NCBI GenBank assembly: GCA_002327725.1
Contig: DCXP01000044.1
Location: 56,713 to 91,345, forward strand
Source of the DNA: Proteobacteria bacterium UBA2133
Lineage (GTDB): Bacteria; Pseudomonadota; Gammaproteobacteria; Arenicellales; UBA868
DNA: 34,633 nucleotides
Direction: 5' to 3'
Made by a program: the position numbers and the translations under genes. Positions 23,338 through 30,408 of the stretch are shown here, one piece after another (positions within the stretch are counted from its first letter, which is position 1; every line of letters begins with the position of its first letter). Under the pieces are notes generated by a model. The model was not told the origin of the DNA, made no database searches, and saw only the letters and a list, made by a program, of their open reading frames with translations.

Positions 23338-23940
23338 ATGATCGACGCGAGCCTTAGGGTATTACGAACAGACGTGGCCGGGATGCCGATAGAGTGGATC
23401 GGGTTCGAAGACGCGGTCCGCTTACACTGCCTGGAGCAGATTCTCTATCCCATGGGCTCTGTGCTTTACACCGTGCACGGCGGGATCAATGCCCGCTCCG
23501 GAGAGCAAAGCACGCTGGCGGTTCACTCGATCATCTGTACCGTCGGGCAGTCCCGGGCCCACTTAAAGCGCCTGCCGAGTTATGCGCCGCCGCTCAACAA
23601 CGTGACGCTGTTTCGTCGCGACGCAAACCTGTGCCTGTATTGCGGAGGCCGCTTTGGCAATGCTGGTCTGTCACGGGATCACGTGGCCCCGCTCAGCCGC
23701 GGCGGAAGTGACGCCTGGCAGAACGTGGTGACCGCGTGCAAGCGCTGCAACCACCACAAGGGCGACCGAACGCCGGAAGAATCCGGGATGCAGCTCCTGG
23801 CAGTGCCTTTTGTGCCGACCCACGCTGAGTACATCTATCTGTCGGGCCGCCGGATCCTGGCCGACCAGATGGAGTTCCTGCTGGCGCATTTCCCCCGCAA
23901 CAGCCCTTTGCATGAGCGCATCGGCGCCGGGCCGCAATAG
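23338..23940 (+). CDS. HNH endonuclease family protein
   Basis: 200 aa. Zinc-finger cysteines C99/C102 (CLYC) and C134/C137 (CKRC) bracket the HNH core: D114-H115 (SRDHVAPLSRGG), N129 and H139/H140 (CNHHKGDR). The N-terminal ~90 residues are the extension seen in chromosomal stand-alone HNH proteins of proteobacteria. The ATG follows GGAGGAGC. There are no phage or intron genes around it. A DNA-cleavage or repair role is inferred from the family only. Confidence 0.87.
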   Translation: MIDASLRVLRTDVAGMPIEWIGFEDAVRLHCLEQILYPMGSVLYTVHGGINARSGEQSTLAVHSIICTVGQSRAHLKRLPSYAPPLNNVTLFRRDANLCLYCGGRFGNAGLSRDHVAPLSRGGSDAWQNVVTACKRCNHHKGDRTPEESGMQLLAVPFVPTHAEYIYLSGRRILADQMEFLLAHFPRNSPLHERIGAGPQ

Positions 23941-24406
23941 CCGCTTCGGCAAACCCGACACATTCCCGGTCTGCCGCCCCAATCCGGCGCCGGTCTTGAG
24001 TGTTTTACGGGCTCTGCCGTTTTTTCGGTTTGGCAGCGCATGGTTCGCCGGGTAAGCATCCAGCTCAGCCTGCCCAAACACCCGCCATTAAGTCACCCGA
24101 AGATCGCTCCGGAATGGATGCCGGCCCGCGATCTGTCGCATCAGGACATAAATACCGAGCCCGACAAGAGACGATCTTATTTCTTCGGCCGCAGCGCCCG
24201 TGCCTACTGATATGAGTTAGGTTTTAACGGTGATTCATTCTGCCAGGCCAGCCTTCTGTCAGTCAGTTTGCGCTCGGCGCGCATTTGTTGCTGGCGGCCC
24301 CTTTATATTTGCAGCATGTAATTTGGCAATAACTTCCGATGAACTGAATGTAGCCGTATTAGCCGTGGCATACTTGCTTCAGTGAACACAGTTTGAGGAA
24401 TTTGTC
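23941..24406. other. Long intergenic stretch, boundary of the catabolic island
   Basis: 466 bases with no convincing gene. The left part is GC-rich and holds a 26-base exact copy (23965-23990) of a piece of ubiT, followed by a short open frame that keeps a few more ubiT-like residues. The right part (from about 24200) is noticeably AT-richer and leads into the VOC gene. No tRNA, terminator or convincing promoter was found. Confidence 0.5.
23965..23990 (+). repeat. 26-base exact copy of a ubiT segment
   Basis: The bases 23965-23990 are identical to the reverse complement of 18774-18799 inside ubiT. Read in the matching frame both encode PVCRPNPA. Beyond the identity the frames diverge but share LP at the same offset. 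Confidence 0.8.
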
Positions 24407-24955
24407 ATGGCTATAACTCTAGAGAGAATTCATCACGTAGCTTATCGTTGCCGCGACGCCAAGGAGACCGTTGAGTTTTATCAAGACCTTTTGGGCATGG
24501 ACTTTATGCTGGTTTTTGCTGAGGAGCGAGCTCCCTCGACCAAGGAACCGGATCCCTACATGCATGTTTTTCTTGATGCTGGGATGGGCAATGTACTGGC
24601 TTTTTTTGAGTTGCCTGATTCCCCGGAAATGGGCCGCGATAACAACACACCCAAATGGGTGCAGCATATTGCTTTCGAAGTGGCTGACATGGATACACTG
24701 CTTGAGGCCAAGGATAAGGTTGAGGCAGCGGGGCTGGAAGTGGTGGGCCCCACAGATCATGGCATTTTCAAGTCGATCTACTTTTTCGACCCTAGCGGTC
24801 ACCGGCTTGAATTGGCAGTGAACACACCGGTCTCCCCAGAAAAGATGAAAGAAATCCATGATCTGGCGCCGGCTATGCTGGAGGAGTGGACCCGTACCAA
24901 GCGCCCGCCCAGGCATACCGCCTGGCTGCATGAGAAGGAAATGGCAAACGCCTGA
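24407..24955 (+). CDS. VOC-family (glyoxalase/extradiol dioxygenase fold) protein
   Basis: 182 aa. Metal ligands of the vicinal-oxygen-chelate fold are visible: H10 (IHHVAYRC), H87 (WVQHIAFEV) and E135 (GHRLELAV). A C-terminal tail of about 45 residues (ending KRPPRHTAWLHEKEM) extends beyond the fold. The family includes ring-cleaving dioxygenases, glyoxalases and epimerases. Next to two fumarylacetoacetate-hydrolase-type genes and a polyphenol-type molybdenum enzyme it probably handles an aromatic intermediate, though the reaction is unknown. The ATG has GAGGAA six bases upstream. Confidence 0.85.
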   Translation: MAITLERIHHVAYRCRDAKETVEFYQDLLGMDFMLVFAEERAPSTKEPDPYMHVFLDAGMGNVLAFFELPDSPEMGRDNNTPKWVQHIAFEVADMDTLLEAKDKVEAAGLEVVGPTDHGIFKSIYFFDPSGHRLELAVNTPVSPEKMKEIHDLAPAMLEEWTRTKRPPRHTAWLHEKEMANA

Positions 24956-24963
24956 ATAAATCA

Positions 24964-25030
24964 ATACGGCCCGGCGGCTCTTGGCCAGGCCCGTATCAAT
25001 CGGGTCACTGTCCAATGTCGATAGTGACCC
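24964..25030. terminator. Two tandem hairpins between convergent VOC and FAH genes
   Basis: The first inverted repeat is ATACGG (24964-24969) with CCGTAT (24991-24996), plus further internal pairing. The second is GGGTCACT (25002-25009) with AGTGACCC (25023-25030). Neither has a T-run. Their position between converging genes suggests bidirectional termination or mRNA 3'-end protection. Confidence 0.45.
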
Positions 25031-25154
25031 CGCCCTGTGTTGGTGGTGTTAGTGTTTTTGGGAGTCGATCCTGGGGTAGCCCCGAGGCATCACTGGCAAA
25101 AGGGGTGAGGCTCTTTTTATTGGCTGAACTTTCGGCTCCGATCAGAACGGCGGG

Positions 25155-26177
25155 TCATCCTGGGTTGCGATACTCGACAATGCGCTGGTCGATTGCACCG
25201 AAGATGCTCAAGCCATCGTGGTTCCTCATCTCGATACGAATGCGATCTCCAAAGTTCATAAACGAAGTGCTGGGTTCTCCGTTATTGATGGTTTCAATCA
25301 TCCTGAGTTCAGCAATGCAGGAGTAACCGACACCGCCTTCAGTAATTGCGGAACCGTGTTCGGTGTTCTGTTTGTTGGATACGGTTCCGGAACCCACAAT
25401 CGTGCCGGTGTTTAGCTCTCGGGTATGAGCGGCGTGACTGATCAACTGGGCAAAGTCAAAAGTCATGTCTGTACCGGCATCAGGACAGCCGAATGGCGCT
25501 CCGTTTAGTTCACTGAGAATGGGCAGGCGTATTTTCCGGCCATCCCAGGCCGACCCGAGTTCATCAGGTGTGACTGCAACGGGAGAAAAAGCGCTCGCCG
25601 GCTTGGCGTGAAAAAAGCCAAAGCCTTTGGCCAGTTCAGCAGGAATCAGATTGCGCAGCGAGACATCGTTGGCGAGCATCAGCAGGCGTATTTTTTCACC
25701 GGCCTGGTGCTCCGTCGACCCCATGGTCACCCGGTCGGTAATCACGGCAACCTCTGCTTCGAAATCGACGCCCCAGGTGGGATCTGCAACAGGGATATCA
25801 TCGCGTGGACCCAGGAAATTATCGGATCCACCCTGGTACATCAGCGGGTCAGTCCAGAAACGGGCTGGCATTTCGGCGCCACGTGCCCGACGCACAAGTT
25901 CCACATGGTTGACGTAGGCGCTGCCATCTACCCACTGGTAAGCCCGCGGCAGTGGTGATGCCAGCAATGCAGTATCCAGCAGGTGCGCATCGGCAAGTTT
26001 GTCGTTGGCCAAGGCGTCACTGATGTCTTCGAGCCGTGGCGCAGCAACAACCCAATCGTCCAGCGCGGCCTGCAGGGTAGGTGCGATATCAGACGCCGTG
26101 ACATAACGGGTTAGATCGCGCGATACTACAATAAGGTGCCCGTCCGGGTGATCCGATCTGAGTGTCGCAAGTTTCAC
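25155..26177 (-). CDS. Fumarylacetoacetate hydrolase family protein (long form)
   Basis: 340 aa, FAH fold. Metal ligands are E140 and E142 (DFEAEVAV) and D171 (ANDVSLRN). The catalytic C-terminal core (GTIVGSGTVSNKQ, GDRIRIEM) is intact, and an N-terminal domain of about 130 residues marks the FAH-proper/long subfamily. These enzymes hydrolyse or hydrate acyl-pyruvate-type ring-cleavage products. The gene is transcribed away from the TRAP genes across a 250-base divergent region. The substrate is not readable from sequence. Confidence 0.88.
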   Translation of the reverse strand: MKLATLRSDHPDGHLIVVSRDLTRYVTASDIAPTLQAALDDWVVAAPRLEDISDALANDKLADAHLLDTALLASPLPRAYQWVDGSAYVNHVELVRRARGAEMPARFWTDPLMYQGGSDNFLGPRDDIPVADPTWGVDFEAEVAVITDRVTMGSTEHQAGEKIRLLMLANDVSLRNLIPAELAKGFGFFHAKPASAFSPVAVTPDELGSAWDGRKIRLPILSELNGAPFGCPDAGTDMTFDFAQLISHAAHTRELNTGTIVGSGTVSNKQNTEHGSAITEGGVGYSCIAELRMIETINNGEPSTSFMNFGDRIRIEMRNHDGLSIFGAIDQRIVEYRNPG

Positions 26178-26220
26178 GGCATAGCGGGTTGCGGACTGTG
26201 TTTGTTCAATCCTGGCAGTT

Positions 26221-26239
26221 TACCGTCCGGCGGTCGGTA
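26221..26239. promoter_or_regulatory. Candidate operator between FAH and TRAP genes
   Basis: TACCG at 26221-26225 is repeated inverted as CGGTA at 26235-26239, with a nested ACCG/CGGT pair. It lies in the divergent region, 43 bases upstream of the FAH start. This is a plausible regulator site, though short. Confidence 0.3.
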
Positions 26240-26304
26240 GTGGGTTTTCGCCATACCCGGGGCATGAGTACGGGCCAGATGCTAAAAAGAGACAGACAGA
26301 GTGC

Positions 26305-26331
26305 TTGACAACCGAAGGGGTTAAATATAAA
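26305..26331 (+). promoter_or_regulatory. Candidate promoter of the TRAP transporter operon
   Basis: A perfect -35 TTGACA (26305-26310) and TATAAA (26326-26331) are separated by only 15 bases, shorter than ideal. They lie about 100 bases before the solute-binding-protein start. Confidence 0.35.
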
Positions 26332-26427
26332 CCATACAGACGCGGTGGTTAAGAGTGCCGCTATGAGTTCTGTGACGGCAGAATGTAGGTGTTCTGCAAA
26401 ATTTACCAAGGAAACGAGGAGGACAAA

Positions 26428-27435
26428 ATGATCAGAAAGGTAGGATTTGTGGTGCTGGCCACTGCGGTGTGGCTCTCAGCGCTCCCCGCCCATGCCCAGC
26501 AGGTATTGAACATCAGCAGTTGGGCGCCACCAACGCACTATACCAATGCCATTGTCTGGCCAACTTGGGGCAAGTGGATTGAAGAGGCGACTGAAGGTCG
26601 GGTCACGACTAAGATCGAGTATAAGCTTGCATCGCCGCTTAAGCAGTTTGAGTTGGTTCGCGACGGTGTTGCTGATGCCGCCTGGATTTTCCATGGCTAC
26701 AACACGCGCTACCTCGCTACCCAGGCCGTTGAAATGCCGAATCTCGGTACCGGCGCCGAAGCGGCCTCGGTTGCCTACTGGCGGGTCCACGAGAAATACC
26801 TGGCCAAGGCTGACGAGCACAAAGGTGTCACCTTGGCTGGACTGAGTTCCCACGGCCAGGCCGTTATACAGACCAAGAGCCCACTGACAGGACTTGGCGA
26901 CTTGAAAGGTCTCAAAATCCGGGTACCCGGGGGTGTCGGCAGCAAGGTCGGCAAGGCCCTTGGCGTTGTCGCTGTCAAGTTGCCTGCGCCAAAGGTTTAT
27001 GAGGCGCTGTCTTCGGGTGTGGCCGACGGCATATTCATGCCCATGGAAACCCAAAAGAGTTTCCGCCTCAAAGAAGTGGTCCCGCACGTCACTATTATGC
27101 CCGGTGGCTTGTACTACGGCAGTTTCGCGTACATCGTTAACACTGACTTCCTTAACGGTCTTTCAGACAAGGATCGCCAGGCAGTCATGAGTGTCTCAGG
27201 CGAGAAGCTGGCCAAACTTGCTGGGCAGGCATGGGACGACGCCGATGAACTGGGTCTTGCCGATGCCAAGGCATCCGGCAGCACCGTGACGACTGCCAGT
27301 GCCGCTATGCATGCTGAATACCTGGAATTGATGGCGCCGGTAGAAGCAGACTGGGTTGCCCAAATGAGTGCAGCCGGTATCGATGGCGAAGCCGCTTTGG
27401 CTGAGTTGCGGAGTATTGCCCGCTCCTATAAGTAG
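26428..27435 (+). CDS. TRAP transporter periplasmic solute-binding protein (DctP family)
   Basis: 335 aa. A signal peptide ends at HAQQ (about residue 25). The substrate-arginine region DLKGLKIRVPGG and the later GVADGIFMPMET are typical of the DctP family, which binds carboxylates. The ATG is preceded by GAGGAGGACAAA. It is the first gene of a three-gene transporter, 6 bases from the small permease gene. The neighbouring aromatic-type enzymes suggest an aromatic or organic-acid ligand, which is inference. Confidence 0.92.
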   Translation: MIRKVGFVVLATAVWLSALPAHAQQVLNISSWAPPTHYTNAIVWPTWGKWIEEATEGRVTTKIEYKLASPLKQFELVRDGVADAAWIFHGYNTRYLATQAVEMPNLGTGAEAASVAYWRVHEKYLAKADEHKGVTLAGLSSHGQAVIQTKSPLTGLGDLKGLKIRVPGGVGSKVGKALGVVAVKLPAPKVYEALSSGVADGIFMPMETQKSFRLKEVVPHVTIMPGGLYYGSFAYIVNTDFLNGLSDKDRQAVMSVSGEKLAKLAGQAWDDADELGLADAKASGSTVTTASAAMHAEYLELMAPVEADWVAQMSAAGIDGEAALAELRSIARSYK

Positions 27436-27441
27436 CCTGCT

Positions 27442-27999
27442 GTGAATCAGCAGCCCGGTACCGGGCGCTCCGCTACCGAGCACGACAACCACCCCGGCTT
27501 TCGTCCGTCACATTTGATGAAAGCCGGGGATGGCTTGTCTTCTGTCGCGCTCTTTGCCTTGATGGTAATGACCTGCGTCGACGTTGCGGGTCGATACTTC
27601 TTCAATGCTCCGCTGGACGGTGCCACGGAATTGACCCAGCTGATGATGGGCGTGATCGTTTTTGCGATCCTGCCCACGGTCTGCTATCGGGAAGAACATG
27701 TCAGCGTTGATCTTCTGGATCTATGGATGCCAAGCCGTTGGATCAACCGCCGACAGTGCATCCTCAACGGGTTGATGGCAATCATGCTGGGTTCTGTCGC
27801 CTGGCGGGTATGGATCAGTGCCGGCTTTATGGTTGAATACGGTGATGCTACCGAATTTCTGGGTATTCCCTATGCACCGATTACCTATTTCATCGCAATC
27901 ATGAATGGGGCTGCAGCTATTGCATTCCTGTTCAATGCTGCGCGTTATGTCCACGGCAAAGGTCCGATGTCTCCCGAGCGCCAGATGACATCCATCTAA
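27442..27999 (+). CDS. TRAP transporter small permease (DctQ family)
   Basis: 185 aa with four membrane helices. VMTCVDVAGRYFFNAPLDGATELTQ-type sequence (CVDVAGRYFFN, then GATELTQ) is the DctQ signature. The start is a GTG 6 bases after the binding-protein stop; an ATG about 25 codons later is possible but would leave little before the first helix. It forms the membrane complex with the large permease encoded next. Confidence 0.9.
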   Translation: MNQQPGTGRSATEHDNHPGFRPSHLMKAGDGLSSVALFALMVMTCVDVAGRYFFNAPLDGATELTQLMMGVIVFAILPTVCYREEHVSVDLLDLWMPSRWINRRQCILNGLMAIMLGSVAWRVWISAGFMVEYGDATEFLGIPYAPITYFIAIMNGAAAIAFLFNAARYVHGKGPMSPERQMTSI

Positions 28000-28038
28000 T
28001 CAGCCGCCGATTCAACCGCTTTTCCACCAGGCCCTACT

Positions 28039-29355
28039 GTGACGGTTGCGCTTATCGGTTTTATTGTTCTTCTGATTCTGGTGCTTTTGCGCCTGCCGAT
28101 TGCCTTTGCGATGGGTATTGTTGGTTTTGTCGGTTTTGGCCTTGTAACCGGGTGGAAGCCATCACTGGCAATGATCGGCACCCTCGTGTCGGAAACAGCA
28201 TTGAACTACGGCCTGTCAGTTGTGCCGCTTTTCATCCTGATGGGTAATCTGGTTTCCCGGGCAGGATTATCCGGGGAGCTGTATGCAGCATCCAACGCCT
28301 TTTTGGGCCATCGTCGCGGCGGCTTGTCCATGGCGACGATCGTGGCCTGTGGGTCGTTCAGTGCTATCTGCGGCTCGAGTCTGGCCACCGCTGCAACGAT
28401 GTCCAAGGTCGCCATGCCGCCGATGCGCCAATACGGCTATGCCGACTCTCTGGCTACGGCTTCCATTGCCGCTGGCGGGACGCTGGGCATCCTGATTCCG
28501 CCCAGCGTGATCCTGGTGATCTACGGCCTGATGACTGAGACCAGCATCCGGGAACTTTTCGCGGCCGGTTTCCTTCCAGGGTTTCTCGGGGTGCTCTTAT
28601 ACCTGGTCGCGGTGCAGTACGTGGTCTGGCGCCGTCCCCAGGATGGGCCACGGGCCGAATACACGAGTTGGCCTGATCGGCTCATAGCCCTGCGCGGCGT
28701 TTGGGGCACACTGCTGCTGTTCATCCTAGTGATCGGCGGGATCTACGGCGGGATATTTACACCCACCGAGGCGGCCGGTATCGGCGCCGGAGGAGCCTTC
28801 CTGCTGACACTGGCGCGCGGGGTGCGCTCCTGGCGTGACTATTATGAGGTGCTGGTCAGCACGGCCCGAACCACCGCTATGCTGTTCACGGTGCTTTTCG
28901 GGGCGCTTATTTTCTCCAATTTTGTCAACCGCGCCGGATTACCCACTGGGCTGCTTGAATTCGTTACCGGCATTGATATGTCACCGTTGATGGTGTTGCT
29001 GGTCATCGTCGCTATTTACATCATCCTGGGCTGCGTGTTTGAGAGTTTGTCTATGCTGTTGCTCACCATTCCCATCTTCTTTCCGGTGGTGCAGGGCCTC
29101 GGTTATGCGGGGCTCGGCCCGGAGGAAATCCTGGTCTGGTTTGGCATTATTGCCGTAGTCGTGACTGAGATTAGCCTCATCACACCACCGGTTGGCCTGA
29201 ATGTGTTTGTTCTGGCCGGTGTGCTCCAGGATGTCAAAACCACCACCGTATTCAAGGGCGTTACACCGTTTTGGTGTGTGGATATCATCCGGCTGCTGAT
29301 CCTGTTGTTGGCGCCCAGTTACGTCCTGCTACTGCCCAATTGGCTTTATCATTAA
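28039..29355 (+). CDS. TRAP transporter large permease (DctM family)
   Basis: 438 aa with about 12 membrane helices. GSSLATAATMSKVAMPPM and the proline-bearing GGTLGILIPPSVILVIYG are conserved DctM transport motifs, as is ITPPVGLNVFVLAGV near the C-terminus. The start is GTG, 39 bases after the small permease gene. It drives Na+-coupled import of the ligand captured by the binding protein. FAH family member 2 follows after 144 bases with its own strong ribosome binding site. Confidence 0.93.
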   Translation: MTVALIGFIVLLILVLLRLPIAFAMGIVGFVGFGLVTGWKPSLAMIGTLVSETALNYGLSVVPLFILMGNLVSRAGLSGELYAASNAFLGHRRGGLSMATIVACGSFSAICGSSLATAATMSKVAMPPMRQYGYADSLATASIAAGGTLGILIPPSVILVIYGLMTETSIRELFAAGFLPGFLGVLLYLVAVQYVVWRRPQDGPRAEYTSWPDRLIALRGVWGTLLLFILVIGGIYGGIFTPTEAAGIGAGGAFLLTLARGVRSWRDYYEVLVSTARTTAMLFTVLFGALIFSNFVNRAGLPTGLLEFVTGIDMSPLMVLLVIVAIYIILGCVFESLSMLLLTIPIFFPVVQGLGYAGLGPEEILVWFGIIAVVVTEISLITPPVGLNVFVLAGVLQDVKTTTVFKGVTPFWCVDIIRLLILLLAPSYVLLLPNWLYH

Positions 29356-29499
29356 GGTTCAGGATGAGAGGATGATGCGCGGGTCGGGAGCGTTCTCTGC
29401 CCGGCGTTGGTCAGAGTGTTACGGGTCTGGTACTGCGGGCAAGTTGTCGGAGTGGCTCATAACGGTCCCATCAACTACTGTCTATTACCAGGAGGATCA

Positions 29500-30348
29500 A
29501 TGAAGTTAACCAGTTTTTCCAGAAACAATGTGGCCGGTTATGGCGCCGTAACTGATGGAGGTGTCATCGATCTGACATCGGCTATTGAAGGTGCGCCTGA
29601 TCTTAAGAACCTGTTGGAGACGGACGGGTTGGCGCAGGCCGCTGATTATGCTCTAGGCCGTTCTGCTGACTACGCACTTGAGGATATAACATTTTTACCC
29701 CTGATTCCCGACGCCCGCAAAGTCATCTGCGTCGCTGTCAATTACCTGGCGCATGCCCGAGAAGCAGGTCGAACCATAGCGGAGCACCCGGTTTTGTTTC
29801 ATCGGCACGCGCAGACTCAGGTGGGCCATCGAGAATCACTGTTGGTTCCAAAAGCGTCGGAGCAGCTTGATTTTGAGGGTGAGATAGCCGTCGTTCTGGG
29901 CCGCGGGGGTGCCCATATTGCGCCGGCAGATGCGATGAACTATGTAGCCGGCTACTCGTGCTATAACGAAGCCAGTGTGCGGGACTGGCAGTTCCATGTG
30001 CACCAGTACAGTATGGGAAAGAATTTCAATGCCACCGGCGGGTTTGGCCCCTGGTTGGTGACCACCGATGAAATTCCGGACCCTGATGCACTGACGGTAA
30101 CTACCAGGCTGAACGGCGAGCAGATGCAGTTCGGGGAGTTCAACGACGTGGCATTCGGTATCCCCGCGTTGATTTCCTACGTGTCCCAAGCCCTGCCGTG
30201 GTGTCCAGGTGATGTACTGGTGACTGGCACCCCGGGAGGCGTGGGCTTTAAGCGTAAGCCACCGATCTTCCTCAAACAAGGGGATGTGGTCGAAGTCGAG
30301 GTGAATCTGGTCGGCACGCTGGTCAATCCGGTGGCGAACGAGGCCTGA
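29500..30348 (+). CDS. Fumarylacetoacetate hydrolase family protein (short form)
   Basis: 282 aa, FAH-domain protein of the FAHD1/hydratase-isomerase type. KVICVAVNYLAHAREAG and the E126/E128 metal pair (FEGEIAVV) are typical. The third metal ligand, normally Asp in a CFND-A/V-S context, reads CYNEAS here (E157). WCPGDVLVTGTPGGVGFKR and GDVVEVEV complete the core. Possible activities are fumarylpyruvate or acylpyruvate hydrolase, or oxaloacetate decarboxylase. The ATG has GGAGG five bases upstream. It converges on the molybdenum enzyme gene with 60 bases between. Confidence 0.9.
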   Translation: MKLTSFSRNNVAGYGAVTDGGVIDLTSAIEGAPDLKNLLETDGLAQAADYALGRSADYALEDITFLPLIPDARKVICVAVNYLAHAREAGRTIAEHPVLFHRHAQTQVGHRESLLVPKASEQLDFEGEIAVVLGRGGAHIAPADAMNYVAGYSCYNEASVRDWQFHVHQYSMGKNFNATGGFGPWLVTTDEIPDPDALTVTTRLNGEQMQFGEFNDVAFGIPALISYVSQALPWCPGDVLVTGTPGGVGFKRKPPIFLKQGDVVEVEVNLVGTLVNPVANEA

Positions 30349-30350
30349 GT

Positions 30351-30368
30351 TTTCTGCCCCGCCAGAAA
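30351..30368. terminator. Weak hairpin between convergent FAH and molybdenum enzyme genes
   Basis: TTTCTG and CAGAAA surround a CCCCGC loop directly after the FAH stop codon. It is short and has no long T-run, so termination is only a possibility. Confidence 0.25.
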
Positions 30369-30408
30369 CGTGCACTGCTCAATGGGGAGTTTGTTGTGCT
30401 GAGCGGAA

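Noticed and set aside
24366..24381. TGGCATACTTGC upstream of the VOC gene as a sigma-54 promoter
   Set aside because: The spacing between the TGGCA and TTGC parts is too short.
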